DNA of 64,000 nucleotides. Source: Roseateles sp. DAIF2. GTDB taxonomy: Bacteria > Pseudomonadota > Gammaproteobacteria > Burkholderiales > Burkholderiaceae_C. Under the pieces are notes generated by a model. It saw nothing but the letters and a program-made list of their open reading frames with translations. It was not told where the DNA came from and made no database searches. Each line of letters starts with the position of its first letter. Within the stretch, counting starts at the first letter, position 1. This document shows, piece after piece, positions 49,916 through 58,812 of the stretch. The stretch spans positions 310,001 through 374,000 of the forward strand of contig NZ_CP049919.1 of NCBI RefSeq assembly GCF_015624425.1, given 5' to 3'. Both the position numbers and the translations under genes were made by a program.

Positions 49916-50794
49916 ATGGAACTGCATCAGATCCGGGCCTTCGTCACGGTGGCCCGCGTCGGCAATGTGACCAAGGCGGCCGATGTGCTGTGCGTGACCC
50001 AGCCGGCGGTGACGGGCCAGATCAAGGGCCTGGAGTCCAGCCTGGGCGTGGCGCTGTTCGACCGCGGCGGCGGCCGCATGAGCCTGACCCGCGCCGGCGA
50101 GAAGCTGCTGCCGCAGGCCGAGACCCTGCTGGCCGCAGCCAGCGAGCTGCGCGGCCTGGCGCGCAGCATGCAGGGCGAGCTCAGCGGCCGGCTCGACCTG
50201 GGTCTGCCGGGCGAGACCTCCGATTTCCTGCGCACCGGTGCGCTGGCGCTGGCGGTGCAGCGCGACCTGCCCCTGGTCGAGCTGCACACCCATACCCAGG
50301 CGGTCGGCCAGCTGCTGGACCAGGTGCGCGGCGGCGCCCTGTCCGGCGCCTTCGCGATCGCCGCCCATCCGCCGCGCAATCTGCACTGGCTGGCGCTGCG
50401 CTCGGTCAGCTACCGCATCGCCTTCCCGACCCGCCTGGCCGGCGAGATGCAGCGCGGCGGCTGGCGCGTGCTGGCCGGCCTGCCCTGGGTCGATGGGGTG
50501 GCCGATTCGCATGTGCACCTGATGCTGCGCCAGCTGTTCGAGCAGCAGGGCCTGGCGCCCAACGTGGTGGTGCGCAGCGAGGACACCAGCGCGCTGGAGA
50601 CCTTTGTGCGCGCCGGCAGCGCCTGCGCCTTGCTGCGCGAGGAGGTGGCGCTGGCCGGCGTCGAGCGCGGCGACTGGGTGGTCTGGGGCCATGCGCGGGT
50701 GGACGCGCGGCTGTATTTCTGCAGCGCGGTGGAGCGGGTCGGCGACCCGCTGGTGGTCGCGCTCAGCTCCGCCGTGCAGTCGGTCTGGGCCTGA
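49916..50794 (+). CDS. LysR-family regulator of the ABC transporter operon
   Basis: A 292-residue LysR regulator. HTH at residues 1-60 (NVTKAADVLCVTQPAVTGQIK), linker (FDRGGGRMSLTRAG) and effector domain. It sits in the same direction 9 bases after the ATPase gene, so it is transcribed with the transporter and probably autoregulates it through the transported compound. Among LysR proteins, CysB/NAC-like or phosphonate regulators share this placement, but the ligand is open. Confidence 0.9.
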   Translation: MELHQIRAFVTVARVGNVTKAADVLCVTQPAVTGQIKGLESSLGVALFDRGGGRMSLTRAGEKLLPQAETLLAAASELRGLARSMQGELSGRLDLGLPGETSDFLRTGALALAVQRDLPLVELHTHTQAVGQLLDQVRGGALSGAFAIAAHPPRNLHWLALRSVSYRIAFPTRLAGEMQRGGWRVLAGLPWVDGVADSHVHLMLRQLFEQQGLAPNVVVRSEDTSALETFVRAGSACALLREEVALAGVERGDWVVWGHARVDARLYFCSAVERVGDPLVVALSSAVQSVWA

Positions 50795-50797
50795 GCC

Positions 50798-51157
50798 TCA
50801 CAGACCTGGATCGCCGGGCGCGTCGTCCACCGCGTCCCAGCCATAGGCGCGTTCCACCTTGGCGATGCGCAGCTCGTAGTGGCTGTACCAGTCGGCACGG
50901 CCCTGATCGCGGGCGGCGCGGTGCTCGGCGACGGCGCGCCAGGCCTTGATGTCCTCCAGGCTGCGCCAGTAGGAGACGGTGATGCCCAGCCCGTCCTCGC
51001 CGCGCGTGCTCTCGACACCCAGGTAGCCGGGCTGCTCGGCGGCCAGCGCCACCATGCGGTCGGCGGTCTCGCCGTAGCCGGCCTGCAGCGCGGTGCGCTG
51101 ACTCGTGAAAATCACCGCGTAATAGGGCGTTTGGGGGCGAGGCGCGAAGCCGGACAT
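50798..51157 (-). CDS. Antibiotic biosynthesis monooxygenase (ABM) domain protein
   Basis: A 119-residue ABM-domain protein with a dimeric alpha/beta fold, MSGFAPRPQTPYYAVIFTSQ at the start and YLGVESTRGEDGLGITVSYW in the core. Such small proteins include cofactor-independent monooxygenases and stress-linked heme or quinone handlers. GGAGC lies 8 bases before the ATG. It is divergent from the binding-protein gene at 51246 and convergent with the LysR gene (3-base gap). Substrate unknown. Confidence 0.87.
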   Translation of the reverse strand: MSGFAPRPQTPYYAVIFTSQRTALQAGYGETADRMVALAAEQPGYLGVESTRGEDGLGITVSYWRSLEDIKAWRAVAEHRAARDQGRADWYSHYELRIAKVERAYGWDAVDDAPGDPGL

Positions 51158-51245
51158 GGTTTGCTCCTGTGCGAATAGCGTATTCTTGCCGCTCGGACGG
51201 CAGCGGCATTGTGCCCAGCCGGCCCGCTGCAAGGAACAAGAACAA

Positions 51246-52052
51246 ATGAGGTCTGGTCGCTGGTCGCGCCTGTTGTGCGTCTGCGCCCTGCTGGGCGCGG
51301 GCATAGCCTGGGCCCAGCCGGCCCCGCCGGCGGGCAAGCCCGATTGCGACCGCCCGCTGAGCCTGGGCCTGCACGACCATGGCCTGCTCTATTCGGCCGA
51401 GACGGCCGAGGGCATCGACAAGGATTTCGCCGACGAGCTGGCGCGCCGCAGCGGCTGCCGCTTCCATGTCTCGCTGCTGCCGCGCGCGCGCATCTGGCAG
51501 TTGATCGAGTCCGGCGCGCTGGACTTCAGCCTCTCGGGCATCAGCAATCCGGCGCGCGAGAAGTTCGCCGCCTTCGCCTGGTACTTCAGCAACAAGTACT
51601 ACCTGCTGGTACGGCGCGACGCGCAGATCGCGAAGCTGGAGGAGTTCGAGCGCAACCCGCGCCTGAAGCTGGGCGTGATCCGCAGCTTCCGCTACAGCGA
51701 GAGCGCGAATCGCCTGGTCGACGCACTCGACGCGCAGCAGCGCCTGGTGTTGTCGTCCGGGCTGAGCGCGCTGTTCAGCGCGCTGGTGGCCGGCCAGATC
51801 CAGGCCATGATCATCGAGCCCTTCGACTACCCGACCCTGGAGTCCGAGCGCATCCGCGCGCTGAGCCAGATCCTCGAGTTCGGCGATGCGCCGGTGCCGC
51901 ACGGGCTGATCATGTCGCGCGCCGCGCTGCCGGAGGCGGAACAGGCCAAATGGCGTGCGCTGGTCGACGGTATGCGCCGCGACGGCACGGTGCAGCGCAT
52001 CTTCGAGAGATATTTCAAACCGGAACTGGCCCGCACGATGGTGCAGTTCTGA
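51246..52052 (+). CDS. Periplasmic amino-acid-binding-like protein paired with a cyclase
   Basis: A 268-residue SBP_bac_3-type protein. The signal peptide is residues about 6-23 (WSRLLCVCALLGAGIAWAQ), followed by a bilobed polar amino-acid-binding fold (LSLGLHDHGLLYSAETAEGIDKDFADELARR, SLSGISNPAREKFAAFAW). No permease or ATPase is adjacent. It ends 20 bases before a CHASE-PAS-GGDEF cyclase in the same direction, so it probably delivers a signal to that membrane sensor. The start at 51246 follows AAGGAACAAG. Confidence 0.85.
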   Translation: MRSGRWSRLLCVCALLGAGIAWAQPAPPAGKPDCDRPLSLGLHDHGLLYSAETAEGIDKDFADELARRSGCRFHVSLLPRARIWQLIESGALDFSLSGISNPAREKFAAFAWYFSNKYYLLVRRDAQIAKLEEFERNPRLKLGVIRSFRYSESANRLVDALDAQQRLVLSSGLSALFSALVAGQIQAMIIEPFDYPTLESERIRALSQILEFGDAPVPHGLIMSRAALPEAEQAKWRALVDGMRRDGTVQRIFERYFKPELARTMVQF

Positions 52053-52072
52053 GCGCCTTTGGAGCCCCGCCC

Positions 52073-54010
52073 TTGGACAGCCGCAGTACCTCATCCCGCT
52101 GGTTGCGCTGGCGCGGCCTGCCGCTGCTGGTGCTGGCCGGCGGCCTCGGGCTGACCCTGCTGTACTGGCAGCAGCAGGCGCATGAGGACCGGCGCCAGCT
52201 GCGCGCCGACTTCGACGCCAGCCTGCGCGACGCCAGCCTGCGCATCGAGCAGCGCATGGCCGCGCATGAGCATCTGCTGCAGGGCCTGCGCGGCTTCTTC
52301 GACGCTCAGCCCCAGGTCGACGAACAGGCGCTGCGCCGCTATGTCGATGCGCTGCCGCTGGGCGCCGACTATGCCGGCCTGCAGGGCCTGGGCTGGGCCG
52401 AGCCGCTGGCGCCGGAGGACCTGGCCCGGCTGAAGCGTCCCCCGCTCTGGCCGCCCGGTGTGCGCGAACAGTACGCGCCGCTGCTGCAGCTGGAGCCGGA
52501 CGTGCAGCGCAACCGCGTGCAGCTGGGACGCGACCTCTGGGCCGATGCGGTGCCGCGCCGCGCGCTGGAGGCGGCGCGCGACTCGGGCCGGCTGGCGCTG
52601 TCGGCCCGGCTGGCGCCGGCGGACGGCGCGGCGCCGGCCAGCTTCCTGATGGCGCTGCCGGTCTATCGCGGCAACGAGCCGCCCGACTCGCTGCAGGAGC
52701 GGCGCAAGCGCCTGCGCGGCTGGGTGGTGGCGCCGGTGCTGGTGCCGGAGCTGATGGCCAGCCTCTACGGCGAGCTGGCGCCGGGCCTGGAGCTGCAGGT
52801 GCATGACGGCCAGGACCTGGGCGAGGCCGAGCTGCTGTTCCGCTCGGCCGGCGGGCGCGGCGGCGAGGCGCTGCTGCGCGGCCAGGAGTTCCTGGTGCTG
52901 GGCGGCCATACCTGGACCGTCAGCCTGGCGGCGCGGCCGGCCTTCGCCGAGCAGCGTGGCGCGGTCGGCGCGGCGCTGGCCTTGCCGATCGGCGCGGCGC
53001 TGTCGGCCCTGCTGGCGCTGCTGGCCTGGCAGCTGGCCACCGCGCGCGACCGCGCGCTGGCCCTGGCCGAGCGCATGACGCAGGCGCTGCGCGAGAGCGA
53101 GCGGCGCTGGGCCTTCGCGCTGGAGGGCGCGGGCGACGGCGTCTGGGACTGGCAGGTGGTCAGCGGCAGCATCAGCAGCTCGGCGCGCTGGAAGGCCATC
53201 ATGGGCCTGCGGCCGGGGCAGGGCGAACCGACCCTGGCGCAGATGCTGGCCTGCATCCACCCGGAGGACCTGCCGCGGGTGCAGGCCGAGCTGCAGCGCT
53301 GCCTGGACGGGCACAGCGCCAGCCTGGTCAGCGAATACCGGGTCGCCGACGGCAGCGGCGGCTGGAACTGGGTGCTGGCGCGTGCCACCGTGATGGAGCG
53401 TGGCCCGGCGCAGCGCCCGCTGCGCGTGATCGGCACCCTGTCGGACATCAATGCGCGCCGCCTGTCCGAGGAGCGGGTGCGCTTCATGGCCCTGCACGAC
53501 CCGCTGACCGAGCTGGCGAACCGCGCCCATTTCGAGGAGCGCATGCATTTCGCGCTGGCCAATGCGCGGCGCTACAACGAGAGCATCGGCCTGATCCTCT
53601 TGGACCTGGACCGCTTCAAGCCGGTCAACGACAGCCATGGCCATGCGGTCGGCGACCAGCTGCTGCAGACCGTGGCCAAGCGCATCAAGGGCTCGGTGCG
53701 CGAGACCGACACCGTGGGCCGCATCGGCGGCGACGAGTTCGTCGTGCTGCTGACCGGCCCGGTGACGCGCGAGACCGCGCGGGTGGTGGCCGACAAGATC
53801 TTCAACCAGGTGGCCCTGCCGATCGAGCTGGCCGGGCTGCGCCTGGAGATCACCTGCTCGCTGGGCCTGGCGCTCTACCCCGAGGACGGCAGCGACGAGC
53901 TGAGCCTGACCAAGTCGGCCGACGACGCGATGTACCGCAACAAGCGCGCCGGCCGGCGCCTGCTCGACGAGGTCGGCGCGCCGCCGGCGGGCGGGCTCAC
54001 AGGCCCCTGA
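52073..54010 (+). CDS. CHASE-PAS-GGDEF diguanylate cyclase, probable TTG start
   Basis: A 645-residue membrane cyclase. After a first helix (about 14-30), a periplasmic CHASE domain spans about 40-270 (YAGLQGLGWAEPLAPEDLARL). A second helix (about 297-320), a PAS domain (about 340-460) and a GGDEF domain (about 475-630, GRIGGDEFVVLL intact) follow. The intact motif predicts cyclic di-GMP synthesis. The TTG at 52073 is chosen because GGAG lies about 9 bases upstream and it starts just before the first helix. The frame is open further upstream, but that overlaps the binding-protein gene in another frame. Ends 14 bases inside the convergent radA. Confidence 0.87.
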   Translation: MDSRSTSSRWLRWRGLPLLVLAGGLGLTLLYWQQQAHEDRRQLRADFDASLRDASLRIEQRMAAHEHLLQGLRGFFDAQPQVDEQALRRYVDALPLGADYAGLQGLGWAEPLAPEDLARLKRPPLWPPGVREQYAPLLQLEPDVQRNRVQLGRDLWADAVPRRALEAARDSGRLALSARLAPADGAAPASFLMALPVYRGNEPPDSLQERRKRLRGWVVAPVLVPELMASLYGELAPGLELQVHDGQDLGEAELLFRSAGGRGGEALLRGQEFLVLGGHTWTVSLAARPAFAEQRGAVGAALALPIGAALSALLALLAWQLATARDRALALAERMTQALRESERRWAFALEGAGDGVWDWQVVSGSISSSARWKAIMGLRPGQGEPTLAQMLACIHPEDLPRVQAELQRCLDGHSASLVSEYRVADGSGGWNWVLARATVMERGPAQRPLRVIGTLSDINARRLSEERVRFMALHDPLTELANRAHFEERMHFALANARRYNESIGLILLDLDRFKPVNDSHGHAVGDQLLQTVAKRIKGSVRETDTVGRIGGDEFVVLLTGPVTRETARVVADKIFNQVALPIELAGLRLEITCSLGLALYPEDGSDELSLTKSADDAMYRNKRAGRRLLDEVGAPPAGGLTGP

Positions 54011-55358
54011 CCAGGTCCATCGCCTCCTCGATGCGCTCGACCGCATGCACGGTCAGGCCCTCGATCGGCTTCTTCGGCGCATTCGCCTTCGGCACCACCG
54101 CGACGCTGAAGCCCAGCTTGGCGGCCTCCTTCAGGCGCTCCTGGCCGCGCGGCGCGGGCCGCACCTCGCCGGCCAGGCCGACCTCGCCGAAGGCGATGAA
54201 GCCCTTGGGCAGGGCGCGGCCGCGCAGCGAGCCCTGGATCGCCAGCAGCACCGCCAGGTCGGCCGCCGGCTCGCCGATGCGCACGCCGCCGACCGCGTTG
54301 ACGAACACGTCCTGGTCCATCGTCGCGACGCCGGCATGGCGGTGCAGCACCGCCAGCAGCATCGCCAGCCGGTCGCGGTCCAGGCCCACCGAGAGGCGGC
54401 GCGCGCTCGGGCCGCCGCTGTCCACCAGGGCTTGCAGCTCGACCAGCATCGGCCGGGTGCCCTCCAGCGTGACCAGCACGCAGCTGCCCGGCACCGGCTC
54501 GCCATGGGTCGAGAGGAAGATCGCGCTCGGGTTGGCCACGCCCTTCAGGCCCTTGTCGGTCATTGCGAACACGCCGATCTCGTTGACCGCGCCGAAGCGG
54601 TTCTTGATCGCGCGCACCAGGCGGAAGCTGGAATGCGTGTCGCCCTCGAAGTACAGCACCGTGTCGACGATGTGCTCCAGCACGCGCGGGCCGGCCAGCG
54701 CGCCTTCTTTCGTGACATGGCCGACCAGCACCATCGCGCAGCCGCTGGCCTTGGCGGTGCGCGTCAGGTGCGCCGCGCATTCGCGCACCTGGGCCACCGA
54801 GCCGGGTGCCGAGCTGAGCTGCTCGGAATAGATGGTCTGGATCGAGTCGATCACGCAGAAGGCCGGCCGCTCGGCCTCCAGGGTCGCGAGGATCTTCTCC
54901 AGGTTGATCTCGGCCAGCACCCGCACCTTGGCGCCCGACAGGCCCAGGCGGCGCGAGCGCATCGCGATCTGCGCGCCCGATTCCTCGCCGGTGACATAAA
55001 GCACCGGCACGCGCGCCGACAGGTCCTCGATCGCCTGCAGCAACAGGGTCGACTTGCCGATGCCCGGATCGCCGCCGATCAGCACCACGCCGCCGGCCAC
55101 GATGCCGCCGCCCAGCACCCGGTCCAGTTCATCCTGGCCGGTGGGCGTGCGCTCGAAATCGGTGGCCTCGATCTCGGACAGGGTCGCCACCGGCTGGCTC
55201 TTGGCCAGCGCCTGATAGCGATTCCTGGCGCCGCCCGCGGGCTCGGCGACGCCCTCGATCAGCGTGTTCCAGGCGCCGCAGCCCGGGCATTTGCCCAGCC
55301 ACTTGGGGCTGGTCGCACCGCAGTCGGAGCAGGTGTAGATGGATTTTTCTTTCGCCAT
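53997..55358 (-). CDS. radA: DNA repair protein RadA
   Basis: A 453-residue RecA-like branch-migration helicase. It starts with a C4 zinc finger (CSDCGATSPKWLGKCPGCG, residues 10-28), then the ATPase core with Walker A GGDPGIGKST (about 96-105) and the RadA-specific KNRFG motif, and ends in a Lon-like C-terminal domain. It processes recombination intermediates. It lies 11 bases downstream of a membrane-protein gene and shares 14 bases with the end of the convergent cyclase gene. Length is normal (E. coli 460). Confidence 0.97.
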   Translation of the reverse strand: MAKEKSIYTCSDCGATSPKWLGKCPGCGAWNTLIEGVAEPAGGARNRYQALAKSQPVATLSEIEATDFERTPTGQDELDRVLGGGIVAGGVVLIGGDPGIGKSTLLLQAIEDLSARVPVLYVTGEESGAQIAMRSRRLGLSGAKVRVLAEINLEKILATLEAERPAFCVIDSIQTIYSEQLSSAPGSVAQVRECAAHLTRTAKASGCAMVLVGHVTKEGALAGPRVLEHIVDTVLYFEGDTHSSFRLVRAIKNRFGAVNEIGVFAMTDKGLKGVANPSAIFLSTHGEPVPGSCVLVTLEGTRPMLVELQALVDSGGPSARRLSVGLDRDRLAMLLAVLHRHAGVATMDQDVFVNAVGGVRIGEPAADLAVLLAIQGSLRGRALPKGFIAFGEVGLAGEVRPAPRGQERLKEAAKLGFSVAVVPKANAPKKPIEGLTVHAVERIEEAMDLVRGL

Positions 55359-55369
55359 GGGGGGGATTG

Positions 55370-56176
55370 TCAGCGCCCGCGCAGCAGCCGGAACGCCTCC
55401 AGCAGCGAATCCGCCTGCGGCAGCCGGTGGTCGATCAGCGCGCCCAGCGCGATGCCCAGCAGCAGCAGGCCCAGGGCGCCGCGCCAGGTGTGATGCAGGG
55501 CCGCACCGAGCCAGCCGCGGCGCTGGCGGCGCCAGGCCAGGCCGCCGGCCAGCGCGGCCAGCGCCACCTCGACCGCCACCGCCAGCAGCACCTCGACGCC
55601 GAACAGCATGAACACGCCGGCGCCCAGCAGCGAGGCCAGCAGCAGCACGAGGCCGGCCACCAGGGCCAGCGGCACCAGCACCACCGCGCCCTCGTCCAGC
55701 CCGCCCAGCGCCTCGGCCCCGCTCTCGAGCGCGCGGCCGGCCAGCTCGGAGCCGCCCTCCGCCGCCGCGTCACCGAAATCGCCGCTGGCCCCGCCGCCGG
55801 CGAAATCGCCCCCGCCGCCGCTCTCGAACGGGGCCTGGCCGCGGCCACCGCCGCCACTACCTTGGGGCAGGTCCAGCCCGTCCGGCCCGGCCTCCTCGCG
55901 GCTCAGCAGATAGGCGGCCCACAGGCGCAGCAGGCCCAGATAGGCGAAGTAGCAGCCCGGCAGCAGCAGGGCATAGCGCCAGGCCAGCGACTCGACACCG
56001 GCCAGCCGCAGGGCCGCGCCGCCGCCCCACAGCAGGGCCAGCAGGACGCTGGCGATCAGGAAGACATGCAGGCGCAGCCAGCGCCGGCGGCGCAGCCGTT
56101 CGCGGGTGCGATGTTCGAACTGCTGTTCGGCGACCCAGGGACGCTGGGCGCGGGCGCGTTGGGCTCGCGTGGGCAT
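55370..56176 (-). CDS. Membrane protein with Gly-rich insert, upstream of radA
   Basis: A 268-residue protein. A basic N-terminus (RTRERLRRRRWLRLH) precedes hydrophobic helices near 37-60 and 70-90. A Gly/Ser/Asp-rich linker (about 100-140, low complexity) follows, and at least three more helices (about 165-260) end the protein. Similar basic-plus-Gly membrane proteins are common but no family is recognised. It directly precedes radA (11-base gap) and should share its mRNA. Function unknown. Confidence 0.7.
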   Translation of the reverse strand: MPTRAQRARAQRPWVAEQQFEHRTRERLRRRRWLRLHVFLIASVLLALLWGGGAALRLAGVESLAWRYALLLPGCYFAYLGLLRLWAAYLLSREEAGPDGLDLPQGSGGGGRGQAPFESGGGGDFAGGGASGDFGDAAAEGGSELAGRALESGAEALGGLDEGAVVLVPLALVAGLVLLLASLLGAGVFMLFGVEVLLAVAVEVALAALAGGLAWRRQRRGWLGAALHHTWRGALGLLLLGIALGALIDHRLPQADSLLEAFRLLRGR

Positions 56177-56240
56177 CTTGTGTTTCCTCCCCGGCGCCGA
56201 CTGTACGCAAGACCGGACCCGGGCGGACCGGCCGCCCTCG

Positions 56241-56249
56241 TGCTACAAA
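56241..56249 (+). promoter_or_regulatory. Possible extended -10 promoter
   Basis: TGCTACAAA matches the extended -10 pattern (TGn followed by TAnnnT/A-like). It lies about 64 bases before the start of the RhtB-like gene. Similar TGCTAYAAA boxes precede three other plus-strand genes in this window. Confidence 0.4.
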
Positions 56250-56312
56250 GCCGTCCACGCCGGCCCGGTCCGGGCATTCCGGCGTAGCAGCAGCAGCGGA
56301 GCAGTAAGCATC

Positions 56313-56939
56313 ATGGAATTCTCGGTTTGGCTGGCCTTCTTTGCCGCGGCCTGGGCGATCAGCCTGTCGCCCGGCGCGGGTGCGATCGCGGCGATGAGTT
56401 CGGGTCTGAACCATGGCTTCAGGCGCGGCTACTTCACGACCTTCGGCCTGGTGCTGGGCATCCTGACCCAGATCGTCTTCGTCGGCGCCGGCCTGGGCGC
56501 GCTGATCGCGGCCTCCTCGCTGGGCTTCGCGATCGTCAAATGGCTGGGCGTGGCCTATCTGGTCTATCTGGGCGTGCAGCAATGGCGCGCGCCGGCCCGG
56601 CCGATGGTGGCCGAGACCGGCGAGGGCGCGGTGACGCGCCGCCAACTGGTGCTGCGCGGCTGGGCCATCAACGCGGTGAACCCCAAGGGCACGGTGTTCC
56701 TGCTGGCCGTGGTGCCGCAGTTCCTGGACCTGCATGCGCCGCTGGCCAAGCAGTACGCGGTGATCGGCGCCACCCTGATGTTCACCGACCTGGTGGTGAT
56801 GGCCGGCTACACGGTGCTGGCCGCCCGCGTGCTGTCGGCGCTGCGCTCGGAGCGCCACCTGAAGCTGCTGAACAAGACCTTCGGTTCGCTCTTCATCGCC
56901 GCCGGCGCGCTGCTCGCGACCTTCAAGCGCGCGGCCTGA
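56313..56939 (+). CDS. RhtB/LysE-family amino-acid exporter
   Basis: A 208-residue, six-helix exporter of the RhtB family, which expels homoserine, threonine, leucine or their lactones. The start MEFSVWLAFFAAAWAISLSPG and the GLNHGFRRGYFTTFGLVLG block are family hallmarks. The ATG at 56313 lacks a strong ribosome site. It is divergent from the membrane-protein/radA operon and ends at a strong terminator. Substrate specificity is unresolved. Confidence 0.92.
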   Translation: MEFSVWLAFFAAAWAISLSPGAGAIAAMSSGLNHGFRRGYFTTFGLVLGILTQIVFVGAGLGALIAASSLGFAIVKWLGVAYLVYLGVQQWRAPARPMVAETGEGAVTRRQLVLRGWAINAVNPKGTVFLLAVVPQFLDLHAPLAKQYAVIGATLMFTDLVVMAGYTVLAARVLSALRSERHLKLLNKTFGSLFIAAGALLATFKRAA

Positions 56940-56961
56940 GCGCCGGCCACCCGATCCAGCC

Positions 56962-56985
56962 AGGCCGCCAGCGGGCGGCCTTTTT
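56962..56985 (+). terminator. Rho-independent terminator after the RhtB-like gene
   Basis: AGGCCGCC / GGCGGCCT stem with a short loop followed by five or more T's, 22 bases past the stop codon. Confidence 0.9.
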
Positions 56986-57020
56986 CATTCCGGTCTTTCT
57001 CCTTCTTCTCTTCCTTGCCC

Positions 57021-57920
57021 ATGTCTACGCTTTCCGACCGCTGGCTGTTCTGGGTCCCGACCCTGATCTGGGCCAGCACCTGGCATGTGATCCTCTACCA
57101 ACTGGCCGCGGGCGTGCCGGTGCTGAACTCGGTCGGCTGGCGCTTTGCGCTGGCGGCCCTGCTGCTGGCGGCGCTGGCGCGTTGGCAGGGCCAGTCCCTG
57201 CGCGGCCTGCCGCTGTCGGCCCATGGCCTGATGCTGGCGACCGGCGTGGTGCAGTACAGCGGCAACTATGTGTCGGTGTACGAGGCCGAGCGCCACATCC
57301 CCTCGGGCCTGGTGGCGGTGCTGTTCTGCCTGATGGTGTTCGGCAATGCGCTGTCGGGGCGGCTGTTCTTCGGCCAGCGGGTGACGCGGCGCTTCCTGCT
57401 GGCCAGCGCCGGCGCGGTGTCCGGCGTCGTGATGATCTTCTGGCCCGAGATCGCCGCCACCGGCGCGCGGCCCAGCGCCGCCTACGGCCTGGGGCTGGGC
57501 CTGCTGGCCGTGCTGGCGGCCTGCATCGGCAATGTGCTGACGCTCACCCTGACCCGGCGCGGCCTGCCCCTGGTGCCGGTGCTGGCCTGGAGCATGGGCT
57601 ATGGCGCGGCCTTTCTGCTGGCGGCCTCGCTGCTCAGCGGTGCCGGGCTGCAGTTCTCCTGGCAGCCGAGCTATCTGCTGAGCCTGCTGTACCTGTCGGT
57701 GGCGGGCTCGGTGGTGGCCTTCGTGCTGTATTTCAAGCTGGCGCAGCGCCAGGGCCCGGCGCGCGCGGCGCTGACCGGCGTCGTGATCCCGGTGATCGCG
57801 CTGGCGATCTCGGCGCTGTTCGAGGGCTGGCGGCCGACGCCGCTGTCGCTGGCCGGCATGGGGCTGAGCCTGGTCAGCCTGTGGATGGCTACTCGAGCAC
57901 CTTCCCACGCCCGGCCTTGA
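57021..57920 (+). CDS. EamA/DMT-family transporter
   Basis: A 299-residue, ten-helix transporter with two EamA halves (about 8-140 and 155-290). It begins [20 protein letters not shown], the family's first helix. A TTG two codons upstream is also in frame; the ATG is preferred. The last 32 bases overlap the convergent arfB gene. Substrate unknown; many members export amino acids or metabolites. Confidence 0.92.
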   Translation: MSTLSDRWLFWVPTLIWASTWHVILYQLAAGVPVLNSVGWRFALAALLLAALARWQGQSLRGLPLSAHGLMLATGVVQYSGNYVSVYEAERHIPSGLVAVLFCLMVFGNALSGRLFFGQRVTRRFLLASAGAVSGVVMIFWPEIAATGARPSAAYGLGLGLLAVLAACIGNVLTLTLTRRGLPLVPVLAWSMGYGAAFLLAASLLSGAGLQFSWQPSYLLSLLYLSVAGSVVAFVLYFKLAQRQGPARAALTGVVIPVIALAISALFEGWRPTPLSLAGMGLSLVSLWMATRAPSHARP

Positions 57921-58293
57921 CTCCGGCGCGCTGCGCCTTGCCCGCCAGCCGGCGCTGCTGCGAACCCCAGGTCGGCTTGGTGGCGCGGCGCGCCTTCGGC
58001 ACATGGGCCACGCTCTGGGCCAGGGCCACCAGGCGCGCCACTGCGTCGGCCCGGTTCATCTCCTGGCTGCGATGCTCCTGGGCCTTGATCACGACCACGC
58101 CCTCGGCGGTGATGCGCTGGTCCGACAGCGCCAGCAGCCGCTCCTTGATCGCCGGCGGCAGGGTGGAGCGGCGGATGTCGAAGCGCAGATGCACCGCGCT
58201 GGACACCTTGTTGACGTTCTGGCCGCCGGCGCCCTGGGCGCGGATGAAGCTGAACTCCAGCTCCCAATCGGCCGGCTGCCAGTGCAGGTTCAT
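57889..58293 (-). CDS. arfB: Peptidyl-tRNA hydrolase ArfB (ribosome rescue)
   Basis: A 134-residue rescue factor that releases peptides from ribosomes stalled without a stop codon. The catalytic GGQ is in [16 protein letters not shown] (about 21-36). The basic C-terminal tail ([20 protein letters not shown]) enters the mRNA channel, as in E. coli ArfB (140 residues). The start at 58293 ([14 protein letters not shown]) is preferred over upstream in-frame codons. It is in a minus-strand run with the thioesterase gene, whose stop is 8 bases upstream. Confidence 0.95.
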   Translation of the reverse strand: MNLHWQPADWELEFSFIRAQGAGGQNVNKVSSAVHLRFDIRRSTLPPAIKERLLALSDQRITAEGVVVIKAQEHRSQEMNRADAVARLVALAQSVAHVPKARRATKPTWGSQQRRLAGKAQRAGVKAGRGKVLE

Positions 58294-58301
58294 CGGGGAT
58301 A

Positions 58302-58796
58302 TCAGCAGGCGTTGTTGCCGGGCTGGCGGATGTCCTGGAAGCGCTGCTCCAGCTCCTGGCGCAGCTGGCGGCGGATCTTGGCGGCGGCGAAGCGCCGGCA
58401 TTCGTCCGGCGTCACCGGGCTCAGCGGCGGCACCGGCGCGGGGCGGCCCTCGTCGTCGACCGCCACCATCGTGAAGAAGCAGCTGTTGGCATGGCGCATG
58501 ACCTGGCTGCGAATGTTCTCGGCCACCACCTTGATGCCGATCTCCATCGAGGAGGTGCCGGTGTAGTTGACCGAGGCCAGGAAGCTGACCAGCTCGCCGA
58601 CATGGATCGGCTGGCGGAACATCACCTGGTCGACCGACAGGGTCACGACATAGCGCCCGGCGTAGCGGCTGGCGCAGGCATAGGCGGCCTGGTCGAGCAG
58701 CTTCAGGATGGTGCCGCCATGCACATTGCCGGAGAAATTGGCCATGTCGGGCGTCATCAGCACCGTCATGCTGAGTTGGTGGGCGGGCATGTCCAT
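58302..58796 (-). CDS. Hotdog-fold acyl-CoA thioesterase (YciA-like)
   Basis: A 164-residue hotdog thioesterase. Landmarks are [23 protein letters not shown] (active-site helix with Asp) and [17 protein letters not shown], as in YciA/BFIT-type acyl-CoA hydrolases. It hydrolyses acyl-CoA to free acid and CoA. A C-terminal extension (about 125-164, [15 protein letters not shown]) is helical and charged. It is 16 bases after alr and 8 bases before arfB, consistent with one operon. Confidence 0.92.
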   Translation of the reverse strand: MDMPAHQLSMTVLMTPDMANFSGNVHGGTILKLLDQAAYACASRYAGRYVVTLSVDQVMFRQPIHVGELVSFLASVNYTGTSSMEIGIKVVAENIRSQVMRHANSCFFTMVAVDDEGRPAPVPPLSPVTPDECRRFAAAKIRRQLRQELEQRFQDIRQPGNNAC

Positions 58797-58812
58797 GAGC
58801 GGCTCCTGGGTG

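Noticed and set aside
52091..54046. A 651-codon minus-strand frame antisense to the CHASE-PAS-GGDEF gene
   Set aside because: Repetitive A/R/Q/H-rich shadow without motifs; the sense gene has three recognisable domains.
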